From positions 2,728,001 to 2,792,000 of the forward strand of contig CM044858.1 of assembly GCA_024500155.1 (NCBI GenBank): a stretch of 64,000 bases of DNA. Direction: 5' to 3'. The notes below the pieces were generated by a model. It searched no databases. It saw nothing but the letters and a program-made list of their open reading frames with translations, and had not been told where the DNA came from. The stretch comes from Chenopodium formosanum. Its lineage: Eukaryota > Streptophyta > Magnoliopsida > Caryophyllales > Amaranthaceae. The stretch's first letter is position 1, and every line of letters starts with the position of its first letter. The translations under genes and the position numbers were made by a program. Positions 1 to 12,000 of the stretch are shown piece after piece.

Positions 1-110
1 TGTGCGGCGGCTTGAGATTTGAGAAGTGAGAAAAAATGGAGAAGAAAGTTAGGGTTTTAGCAAGCAGCAGTGTATGAGAATTGAGAAAAGAAAGGGAACG
101 ATTGAATAGA
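1..110 (-). promoter_or_regulatory. possible 5' leader of a gene lying left of the window
   Basis: On the minus strand this edge is pyrimidine-rich and carries a telo-box-like AAACCCTAA (plus-strand TTAGGGTTT at about 50-58). Such sequence is common in leaders of plant housekeeping genes. No coding sequence is visible, so a gene reading leftwards out of the window is only a possibility. Confidence 0.2.
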
Positions 111-175
111 ACAAAGAACGAAAGTTACAGGGAAAAAAAGGGAGAAAAGAAAAAAGAAAAAATAAATAAATAAAG

Positions 176-250
176 TTGCGCGTCCTGGGTTTCGAACCGC
201 GATCTGTGGTACAATTGAGAGTCACTAAACCAACTGAGCTAGCGCCTAAC
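176..250 (-). mobile_element. tRNA-derived SINE head (pol III box A and box B)
   Basis: Read on the minus strand, TAGCTCAGTTGG (plus 230-241) matches internal promoter box A, and GGTTCGAAACC (plus 188-198) matches box B with one mismatch. The spacing is tRNA-like. The would-be acceptor ends (GGCGCTA and GACGCGC) do not pair, so this is not a working tRNA gene. A tRNA-derived SINE head or a tRNA pseudogene is the best reading. The downstream side (lower coordinates) runs into A/T-rich sequence, and no target duplication was identified. Confidence 0.45.
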
Positions 251-324
251 ATAGTAAACATTTGTTTAAGATATTTTATTTATAGGTTTTTTTTTTTTTT
301 TTTTTTAATAACTTTTAATTTTTT

Positions 325-385
325 TTCCGGATCTAACGGGGTTCAACTGAACCCCCTGAACCCCCGCTAGATCCGCCACTGCATT
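325..385. repeat. imperfect palindrome, probable transposon end
   Basis: Two arms, GGATCTAACGGGGTTCA and the complementary TGAACCCC...GCTAGATCC, face each other and end in a GTGGCGGATCTAG-type terminus on the minus strand. This terminus recalls widespread non-autonomous plant elements. A 20-base A/T run (about 287-306) lies between it and the SINE-like head, and the two may belong to one insertion. Confidence 0.35.
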
Positions 386-2640
386 GAATGACTAATCATG
401 TAACCGTTCTTATGATTTGTTGCTAGTATTGTATCCTATAAGTGTTTTGTTAAATTTACGTACCAATAGGTTTACAAAGGTAAAAAGAAATGTTAATAGA
501 TCGCAATACATGACTATTACCCAATTACCCAAACACTCATTAAGTTGAGGAATTAAGCACATACGTTGTGTGACATAGCCCATATGTTGGTGGTGCAAGG
601 TCCATATTATTGCATGCAAGTATACAACAATTTGCATCTAACAAGATATTAGCTTAGATCATGGAAGATTTCTATCCTCATTGATCAAATGTCGCACACT
701 TGTATTAGCTTAGTGCCACTATATTATATAAACATGTTGAGTTAAATCGATCATCAGTAACGCCTTGGTGAAATTGCTGTTAGTTAATGTTGACATTAAA
801 AAATCTTAATTACTCGGCAAGACAAGTGAAAAGATCCGAAGAGAGTACATTAAAAATGAAAAATTAGCATGAGATGGGGGTTGGGGTAGGAGTAGGATTG
901 TATATCCTAGTCAGCAAATTTTAACCAAAAAAAAAGTGCACGAAGGAGAATTCTGGTCCTTATTGATAACAAACTTATGATTAGGCACTGCAATCTTTTT
1001 TTTGTCGCTTTTTGTCGGCTGTCCTGTCCTCCCAATTCTTCTTCTTCCTTCTCCAATCTTTGTCTCCCCTTAATTTTTAATTATAAACAAAAAAAATTAA
1101 CATCACTTAATTATTACAGTAGTATTATTGGAGTATAATATGATGAACAGTAATTCTAAACACATACAATACGCTGCGTTTTGGGTTCTGGAGTAATCCA
1201 TAAGTTGCTGTTGAGTGCTGACTGCTGCTGCATATTCACAGAATCACATAAGCACGCTCCTGGGACCAATCACTTTATTTTGGTGTTTAATTACAGTAAA
1301 AAACATTTAATTTAAAAAATAAAAAGGAAAAAAAATGGTGGCGGGTAATGGGCCCAAAAGCTGAGAGCATGATCTTGGGCTTGATTTTTGGGGCTGTTCT
1401 TTGACAGCTAATGGTGTAGGCCCACACTAATGGTGGGTCCGTGGGCCTACACCAATGCAAATTTCTTTGGCGGAGAATTATCAAAATATTACTGAGTACC
1501 ATTTGCATTTGTGAATATTCAACTTGGGGATGACTTTGTCAGAGGTAATTAACTACTTTCGTCTGTCTCTTTTTTCGGTGACTAATGCTATCTTTATGAT
1601 TTAGTACCATCATCAATAGTTAATGAAAGTTACTTCTCATTGTTGCATCTAGTTAAGAATTTAGATCTTTCACCCTATTGGCTCATTACTAAAGGGACCC
1701 CCTCAAGTTGGTCAATTTTTTTGAATATGGGTTTTCATGTTGGTTGAGTGAGATTAATTTTAGGTGTTATTTAAGCTCAACTCAATAGTAACTATCAATC
1801 TATTATTGTAATGAGTTTACTATTCTGATTAATTTGTATATAAAAAAAGTTAAAATGAAAATAATTATTACATAAACAAAAAAAATAAAAATAAATACTA
1901 GTATATAAAACCATAACTTAAACCTTAGCTTATTTTTTCTAATCTAAACTTTTTTTTTTCCATGATCATCAACATTGCTAATAAGGTACATTAAACATAT
2001 CCTTGATGATGATCACTAGGTTGATTGACGCGAGCAACTAACCATCTTTATCTTACATGGTCACAACCCATGGTTAATAGTAGCCTAATATATCTTGACT
2101 TTCAAAATGAGTATGTCATAAGTTTATATGCAAGTTCACAATTTTCTTTAAAATATCTTCCAATAACACATCCAATCTTGAAAAAAAATAACCCTTGAAC
2201 CACCCAACCTAACCCAAAACTAAATCTAATTGACTTGTGACTTAGCTAACACAAGCTCAAGCTTATCCCAAACCCACTTCTGAGACATCATGGTTCAATT
2301 ATGGATCACTATATCCAACCTAGTCCATAACAATCCTAACTCAACACAACCTAGATTAATTGATGGTCATCATTAAACCACTATTACATTCATATAAAAT
2401 CTCATAAGGGTCATGGTCTCATGGGCGTCACATGTCCTTTCAATTTTTAATTTTTAACGTACAAAATGAGAAAGTAAATATAAAACAATCACATACTCCA
2501 TCACTTTCTACCTCTCTTGAGAACGAGTTTAATCCTCACTAATATCAAAGAATCGTAGACGGAGGGAAGAACTATTCATATTTTATGTCACGAGTTCACG
2601 ACTGATGAGGTTGGGTCTAGAATATAAAATATGACCCATC
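386..2640. other. intergenic, no gene seen
   Basis: AT-rich sequence with only short unconvincing ORFs. It contains a perfect inverted repeat at 1412-1454 (annotated separately) and otherwise no coding signal that I can support. The right part is the upstream region of the mitochondrial carrier gene. Confidence 0.6.
1412..1454. repeat. 14-bp inverted repeat with GGCCCA motifs
   Basis: TGGTGTAGGCCCAC at 1412-1425 is the exact reverse complement of GTGGGCCTACACCA at 1441-1454, with a 15-nt loop. A further GGGCCC lies at about 1349 and TTGGGCTT at about 1375. GGCCCA/TGGGCC is the site II (TCP-binding) motif of plant promoters, but no gene start is visible within 1.5 kb. Confidence 0.5.
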
Positions 2641-3006
2641 CAATTTAAAAATGAGTGACATAATATTGTGCGTAGTGAGTAGTGACGATGGTTCTAGACA
2701 ATTATGGGTGGCAACACTACACAATACACAATCCTCCTTAACCGCCTACGCATGCAATGACCATGCGAACACGTCAATATGCCAACCTCTTCAATTCTTC
2801 TCTCTCACGCTGAATCAAATTCCCGCTTTTATTCTTTGGCGCCCTTCCTTCCACGCCACAATCCTCTCTCCTACAATCCTCTCTCATCTTCTTCCTCTTT
2901 CTCATTTCCAGAAAATTCATACTCAAAACTCCAAATTTCCAGAATACTAATTTCAATCAACACTTCAAAATCTCGAAATTAGTTCATAATTTCTTCGAAT
3001 TTTTCA

Positions 3007-6000
3007 ATGGGAGGTGCGAGGAACACTCTTCCGACTCGATTAGGTGCTGTTGCGGCGACGAATAGAGTTGAATTTGATGAAAATGTTGATAAATCGATGT
3101 TAGGGTTAGGAAATGATGAAGATTCCAGAATCAAAACCCTAGCTGATTTCAATTTAGGTTTTGGTGAGCGTGCGATTTCCGCCGCTTCCGCCGCCGTTAT
3201 CTCCGCTCTCATCGTCAATCCTCTTGATGTTGCCAAGGTTTTCCTCGATTTCTCTTATTGTTTCTAATGCTTTTTAATTTTGTGCATTGTAATTAAATTT
3301 TCATGATTCAGCTAATGCATCGATTTTCATAATTATTTTCCTGATTAGGTTAGATTATTTTGTAATTTGAGCACCGATTTGCCGAATTTTCGTATGAATT
3401 GGAATTCGTTAAGTATTCAATTGAATAAATTATTTACTGTACTGTCTGTACAAACGAAGGTGTTCTTCCGCAATTTGTTTTTTCGATGATGCAGACATTT
3501 GCTGAAACTCAATCATACAGTAGACATTGTAACAATATCAGCTAGAATCGAAGCTGTTTAGTTAATCGTCGGTAGAGGTGTGATTAGTAAATGAAGATTA
3601 TGTTTAGTGGTAAACTTGACAGTTTATGTACTTGATTGTTCCTTAGCCAATGCAGCATTGCTAGGTTTGCTTGGACTTTTGAGTTGTATATGTGTGTTTT
3701 GCAAGTTGAAAGTCTCAGTGGAATATCTTAAGTTTAGTGCCGAAGTTAATGCATCCGAACAAGGTCTCGTTGGGATTATTTAAGTTTAGTGCTGAAGTTA
3801 ACGCATCCGCACAAGATCTTCGCCTTTCATACATACTATCATGAATGTTAGATTATGTAAGGATATCCGTGGATATACATCAGGAACTAGACGGCTTTAA
3901 TTGATGTACTGGTACACGATGATATCATTTTTTAACTCATTTCTGGCATATTTAGTCTTCATATTAAAAGATTCGTGTCCTATTACTCCCTCCGTGTTTT
4001 AATAAGTGTTATACTTACCAAATCTGGCCGTGTTTTAATAAGTGTTACACTTCCTTTTTTTGGCAAAAAACCACATTAAAATATTATATTTCTCTACTCT
4101 CATGGTCCCCATCCAAATCCACTACTACTTTTTCAATTATATATTTCCTCTCACATTCATTACTTTTCAATAAACTATTAACCCCATTATTTTTCTTTTA
4201 CAATTTTCTAATACTTCAACTACCCCACTTACCTCTTATTTTATTTAAGTCAATTAAATTGCCTAAAACTATGTGTCGGTCAAATTGTAACACTAAAAAA
4301 ACACGGAGGGAGTAGGTCTAGCTCATGCAGCTAGTTTGGTACTGGGCACTGGCCGCTCTCTTGGTTGAGAAAATGATCAAATTCTTTTAGTGAGTTGCAA
4401 GCTAGTTGCAATTCTGTTGGATATAAATGGATTTGACTCGCCTGTGTCCTGGTGACTTAAGTAATGAAGGTTCACCTTTCACTCGCCCAATGTGGTTCCT
4501 TTCTATTATACCAGAGAAGGCTGGAATATGTTATGGATTGAAAGATTTTGATTTAGAATTCTTGAATGTGTATGGCTTGTGCTGTTTCTATTATAATCTT
4601 TAGCAACCTGTAATTTGGCCTTGAGCAATTTGTTATGTAGGTCATACACAATCCATATTGCTTCTAACAACTTGCACTGCTATGGTAGTGAGAAATCTAA
4701 CATTGGTTTTAAGTGACTGAGAAATTTTGTTTAGTATTCCCTTCTCCTATTTTTCACACCTCTGTAAGGAATTAATAACGTCGGCTATCAAACTTCTCAG
4801 CAATGTCATGTTTTTCATGTCAGTGAATACAATCATCTTTGATGTTTTTTCACAACAATGTTATAATGCCTTTTATTAATTTCTATATGTGCAGACAAGG
4901 TTACAAGCACAGGCTGCTGGCGTCCCTTATCAAAATCAATGTGATCCAGCATGTTACGCTGAAACAAATACGGTATTTTTTTTCTTCCTTTATTAGAAAT
5001 AACGTGGCAAATTTTGTTATGAATTGGCACCGTTAAATACAACCCCACATTACACTTGCCACACTATGAGCAAAAATGACTAGTAGCTAGGAATTTATCG
5101 ATAGAGCTAAATTTCCTTCCCCTCAAGCTTGTATAATTTTTATTATGATTGAATTTTGTATATCTTTGAATCGCCAAACTTCCAATACATGTATAAGATA
5201 TTTGGCGACCCAGATGCTGTTATATGTTTCACTTGTTGAGATTTTACATTTTTGAGGTAGGCATTAAGCTTAAAACACAGATCTCCATAATTTATACTAG
5301 AGAAGTTGGATTTCGTTTTCTCTAATCAATTCTAAGAGCAGTTATATTTTTATATATATGTATTCTGATGCTAAACACTTATTCATTGACATAGGAGGTA
5401 TGTATGGTGTTTTGGATACTTTATAGCGTGATCGGTTCATTTAGCATTTTGACAAAGTCAGCAAGCTCTAATTAATGGTATACTTAGAGACTAGGATTGA
5501 TTAAAATTAGAGACAAGGATTGATGTAAATTTATTTTTGCTCGTCCTATCTTGTCCAAAGCCTGTTTGCTAGCCCTCTTATTGGGGATGGAAGACCTCTT
5601 ATTTAGTGGTCTTGCATATATGTGTCTTTTGGTTGCCTTTGGAGCTGATCTTCTACTCTTCTAACTAATCCAGTTTTTAATTGTTGTCCCAGATGCTTCA
5701 ACACCCCAGATCTACATCTACACAGCCACACAATGATATAACCCGTGCTGATGGATCAACATGTTCTCGTGAATGTTCTCGATATAAAGGAACTTATGAT
5801 GTTTTCTTCAAAGTCACACGCCAGGTCAGCAAACTGTTGTTTTTGGATGACTTGCTCATGTGTTGGTTAACAATATGTCAACCTTATCCCCCCTTGCTGT
5901 TCGAACATGTGTACACTGTTCATTTTCAGTAAAGGTTTAAATTTAGGTGAAGGTGCTTATGATTGCCTGATTGGTAGGGGTGAGGTTTTTATTAAAATAG

Positions 6001-9000
6001 ATGCAAATATTTTTCTTATTTTGTCTCTTAGGTTTTTCCCCCACGTCGTGCAACACGTATTTTGTTACCAATGTGCTGCCTTTTGAGTCTTAATGGCTGC
6101 AGCGTACCTTTTTTGAGTGTGAATTACATATAATTTATAGCATTGTTGTTTTTTAAAGTTGGATTTACAAGTCATAATTGTCAGATTTTATTCGTGATCT
6201 GCTGACTATAGTTAAGTACTGCAATAACTATTTGTTAGGCTTCTTAGTGGATATGTTAGGAAATTAAATAGTACATTTCACATGCCATGTCATAGATCAG
6301 TCCCCCCTCCCCCTCCTATTCTTACCGTTCCTTATTTGGCTGTTGAATCTTGTTAATAATTATTGAGGTCTTACAGGGATGATTGTGCAGGAAGGATTTT
6401 CTAGATTGTGGAGAGGTACAAATGCTAGCTTAGCACTGGCCATTCCCACTGTAAGTATTTTCTGTTTGCAAGGCCTGGGTGTATTTCCATCTGAAAGAAA
6501 TTATTATTATTATTTTTTTTTTGAATTGTAGGTGGGAATTTACTTACCTTGTTATGACATGCTGAGGAATTTTCTAGAAGAGCTTACTGAGCAGTATGCT
6601 TCCAGTTTGAGTCCATATTCTCCTTTAGTAGCTGGATCTGCTGCTCGCACGTTGGCATGCATTACTTGTTACCCCATAGAACTGGCACGAACACGTATGC
6701 AGGTATCATTTTTGTCTTTGATATCTTCTTATACCTTTCACTAATAGGAGTTTGGAAAGTGGTTGCAGTATGAATGCTGAAGTTTAAAAACATGCATCTT
6801 TTGTGTCTTTATGAAATGCCTTAGTGGCTTTGCTTATTATTAGAAGCCTCTTATTGTAGATGTACTATTGCAAATATGTTGATTTATCATCAATAATGAA
6901 TTAATGATTATTGTTGCCAACCATGAGATGATGTTCAATAGTTATGGATACTTTTTCATCAAAAAAAGGCTTCATTGACTTCATTGTGTACAATTGTAAA
7001 CAACTAACCAAAGTCAACATTGATTGGTGTTGAGTAACAAACACAAATACCTATATTGGATAGTATAGTACAAAATATTATAGTATGATGTAAACAACCT
7101 ATGTAATACATGCACGTATTAACAACATAATGGTATGGTACTGTAAAAAATGAATTTAGGTATAATTGATAACCCGATAAAGGATTCGCGATACCTTAAT
7201 AGGGTCTTGGGATGCCAAATTGGTGATTGGAACTATCTTGGCCAGCTTTTGACTGCCAATATAACATAAATTCAATATAGCCACAAAGTTGAACCAAACT
7301 CATTATTGGGACTTTATAGAGAATATAGACCAATTGGTAGACCTCTTATGGTTTCAAACCAAATTATTTACCCCTTTGGGTTACCTAACACATTCAATAT
7401 AATTTTGGGAAATTTTCCAAAAATCGATTCGAAAGCGTGGATTATAGCTATTAGTTTTGGACATTTTTTGACTTTTTAATACTCGGAAAGGAAAGAGCCT
7501 TGGGTGCTTCTCATGGACCCCACGACATTTGTAAAGGACGTTTGTGAAGTTGGAAATGTCCACTTTGTTCTTAAACTGTCAATTTAGCCGTTCATGCATA
7601 CACCCTTTTCATTCACATAAGGCCACCACGAGCTTTTATGTAACCAAATTGTGGTTGGTTATGGTTCCAAACAATAATATATGACCTAGGATGCATCTCC
7701 TACTATCCTTTGAGTTTTTAACACCTAGTCCCAAAATATCCAAAAATGGTCCAATTTCGTGTATTTATAGCCTTCAATTTGGTGTCCGGAGAATTTTTTA
7801 AACTTGACAAGATTATGATTTGAGGGGTTCCCAAATACTTTGTGCCCAAAATCCATCTTATTCATGCCTTGGCCCACCCTTCAGCATCATATGTTAAGAT
7901 GTCTTGCCTTGGCTTTGTTACCTTGACCTCCTTGAGTTAGCTTTGTTACTTTGGTTTAGCCTTGCATTCCTTGGTTTGTGTTGTCTTGCATTGCCTTAGT
8001 TTGGCCCTATGGCAAACCAAAACATTACCCCTGATTCCAAAACCTTGTAATACATGCATGCTTAAAAATCATAATGGTATGTATAGTAAGTAATGACTTT
8101 GGATATAATTGATAACCTAATGGAGGATTCTTGATACTTAGGATCTTGGTATGGCAAGTTGGTGATTCGAACAATCTTTTGCAACTCGACTACTTATGAA
8201 CATAATTGTGAACCAATGTCATTTTTTGGACTTTATAGACTTATTGGTGAACCTCTTATGGTTCCAACCAACTTATATGACCGTGGGACACCTCGCACGA
8301 TCACTTTAATTTTGGGAAAATTCTCGAAATGATCCTAAAGTGTAGCCTTTTGTTTTGGGTAATTTTCAATGTTTCCCAACTTGAAAAGGAAAAATTTAGG
8401 TGGTGCTTTTTTTGAACCCCACAACACCCCAGGGCCATTTTCTTGGTTGGCGTCTGTCACTTTGTCTTTCAAGTGTCGATCTAGTTGTCTACGCACACGT
8501 CTCCCTTCAAATCAAGATCACCATATGTGCCTCTATGTGGCCGATTAGTGACCATGTATGGTTCTAAACTATATAATATGAACCTGGGATTTATCTTTTA
8601 TCACCTTTTCAGTTTTCTACACCAGGGAACAAAATATTTGAAAATGGTTCGATTTTATATATTATAGCCTTCAAATTTGGCTTGATGAGATTATATTTAG
8701 ACATGATAAGATTATGCCTCAAGGTACTTCCCAAGGTTCCAAAGGGCCTCAGTAGGCCTACATGGTGCCATTAACCATCTCATCCATTCCTTTGCTCACC
8801 CTTCGTTATCATGTCTTATGATGCCTTGACCTTGGCCTTGTTGTCTTGGCTTTGCCTTACCTTTCCTAGGCCTAGCATTGCTTTGGCCCTAAGGCAAGCC
8901 AAGATGCTACTCTCATAGGTGTTTTCTAAAAATGAGGTGTTTTCATGCCCTTTCCTTGTGCACGGAGGGTGTTATGGACCATGGTAAACATCTCGACATT

Positions 9001-12000
9001 TTTTATTTCCGGGCAAAAAAAGATAAAAAAAGATTCCGAAATTGAAGGCTATTATCCACACTTTTTGAGGAATTTTTGAGATTACGGGTCCGGTGGCGAA
9101 AAGTCTTGAAACCCTTGGGCATACATCTTAGGGTCATATAATGCCGTTTAGAACCATACATGACCATTATATAATGTCATAAATGCCCGTGGTAGGCTTG
9201 AGTTAACGAAATCGGTGCAAGTTGTAAACTAATAAATTGACCGTTTTAAGGCAAATTGGATGGTTCCACCCACCCATTTGGACTCCCGGAGAGTATTAGG
9301 GACCATGGTAATCATCTCGGAAATTTTAATTTTCGGTCGAAAAGAGGTAAAAAAATTCCAAAATTGAAGACTATTATCCACGCTTTTTGAGTAATTTTTG
9401 AGATTACAGGTCCAGTGGCGAAAAGTCTTGAGACGCTAGGGGATACATCTTAGAGTCATTTAATGCCGTTTGGAATCATATATGACCATTACATAATGTC
9501 ATAAATGTCCGTAATAGGCTTGAGTTAACGAAATCGGTGCAAGTTGTGAACTAATAAATTGACCGTTTTAAAGCAAATTGGATGGTTCCACCCACCCAAT
9601 GGGACTCCCGGAGGGTATTAGGGACCATAGTATATATCTCGGCAATTTTTATTTCCTAGCATAAAAAGTTAAAAAATTCCAAAATTGAAAGCTATTATCG
9701 AATAATTTTTGAGATTACAAGGTCCGGTGGCGAAAAGTCTTGAGGCCTTAGGGGATACATCTTAAGGTCATATAATGCCGTTTGGAACCATATATGACCT
9801 TTATATAATGTCATAAATTGACCGTTTTAAGGCAAATTGGATGGTTTCACCAACCCATTCGGACTCCCGTAGGGTATTAGGGACCATGGTAAATATCTGG
9901 GCAATTTTTATTTATGGGCGAAAAAAGGTTAAAAAATTCTAAAATTGAAGGCTATTATCCATGCTTTTTGAATAATTTTTAAGATTACGGGGTCCGGCAG
10001 CGAAAAATTTTGAGGCCCTAGGGGATACATTTTAGGGTCATATAATGCCGTTTGGAACCATGTATGACCATTATATAATGTCATAAATGTCCGTGGTAGG
10101 CTCGAGTTCACTGAATCGATGCAAGTTGTGAACTGATAAATTGACCGTTTTAAAGCAAATTGGATGGTTCCATCCACTCATTTGGACTCCCAGAGGGTAT
10201 TAGGGACCATGGTAAACATCTCGTCAATTTTTATTTCCGGATGAAAACAAGTCAAAAATTCCAAAATTGAAGGCCATCCACGTTTCTTGAAGAATTTCGG
10301 AAGTTACAGGGCTCGGTGGCGAAAAGTCTTGAGGCCCTAAAGGATACATCTTAGGATCATATAATGCCGTCTGGAACCATATATGACTATTAAATAATGT
10401 CATAAATGCCCGTGATAGGTTTGAGTTCACGAAATCGGTGCAAGTTTTGAACCGATAGATTGATCGTTTTTAGGCAAATTGGATGGTTCCACCCACCCAT
10501 TTAGACTCCCGGAGGGTATTAGGGACCATGGTAAACATCTCGGCAATTTTTATTTCCGGGCGAAAAAAGGTTTAAAAATTCCAAAATTTAAGACTATAAT
10601 CCACGCTTTTTGAGAAATTTTAAGTTTTAGGGTCCGATGGTGAAAAGCTTTGAGGCCTTAGGAGATACATCTCAGGGTCATATAATGCCGTTTGGAACCA
10701 TATATGACCATTATATGTCATAAATGTCCCTAGTAGGTTTGAGTTCACGAAATTAGTGCAAGTTGTGAACTGATACATTGATCATTATATGGCAAATTGG
10801 ATGGTTCCACCCACCCATTTGGACTCCCGGAGGGTATTAGGGACTATGGTTAACATCTCGTCAATTTTTATTTCCGGGCGAAAAATGGTCAAAGAGTTCC
10901 AAAATTGAAGGCTATTATCTACATTTTTTGAAGAATTTCGGAGGTTACGGGCCCGGTGACGAAAAGTCTTGAGGTCCTAGGGGATACATCTTAGGGTCAT
11001 ATAATGCCGTTTGGAATCATATATGACCATTACATAATGTCATAGATGTCCGTGGTAGGCTTGAGTACACGAAATCGATGCAAGTTGTGAACCGATACAT
11101 TGACCGTTTTAAGGCAGATTGGATGGTTCCACCCACCCATTTGGACTCCCGGAGGGTATTAGGGACCATGGTAAACATCTCGGCAATTTTTATTTCCGGG
11201 TGAAAAAAGGTCAAAAAATTCCAAAATTGAAGGTTATTATCCACGTTTTTTGAAGAATTTCGGAGGTTACGGGGTCCGGTGGCGAAAAGTCTTGAGGCCC
11301 TAGGGGATGCATTTCAGGGTCGTATAATGCCGTTTGTAACCATATATGACCATTATATAATGTCATAATTGTCCGTGGTAGGCTTGAGTTTACGAAATCG
11401 GTGCAAGTTGCGAACGAGTAAATTGACCGTATTAAGGCGTATTGGATGGTTGCACCCACCCAAATAGACTCCTGTGGTGTATTAGGGTCCATGGTAGGCA
11501 TTCCGGTTCAAAATAAGTGGAAATTGGCCAAAATTGAAGGCTATAATACACGGTTTCGGGTCAGTTTTGACATTTTTTCCATGCTTCATGCCTTGGACAT
11601 GGGTGTGCATTCACTTGGGTAGCAGCACGCCAGCACCCAGCCCCCATGCCTAAACGTGCCTTGGCTAGGGCAGCAGCAGTAGCACCTAGGCCATGCATGC
11701 CTTGGCTGGATAGTGTCAGCAGAATCAGCTCCCCAAAGGCCTGGGCATGGCCTTGAGCAGAAGCAGCGCCTTGGCCTCCCCCATACGTGACATTTTCTTA
11801 GCACCCAAGGTACTATACTCATTTAGCCAAACATAGGTATTTTTAGTCAGATCGTAATTAACTAATTATGCTTTCTGTGTACCATGATATAGTTCTAGAA
11901 AATGCATGATTCCATTAGGAACCAACCTGTCTTGAATATTTGTAAGTACTAGTTTTATTTATCCAGTTATGTTGTACCTTATTCTCTTTCTCAAAACTGT

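Noticed and set aside
176..250. Functional tRNA gene
   Set aside because: Box A and box B are good, but the acceptor ends do not pair and no proper anticodon arm forms.
9929..11501. Chain of minus-strand ORFs of 68-96 codons with similar products
   Set aside because: They are the same frame repeated in each 320-bp unit, start at arbitrary codons, and lie inside a spliced intron. Products resemble no protein and the units also carry indels that break the frame.
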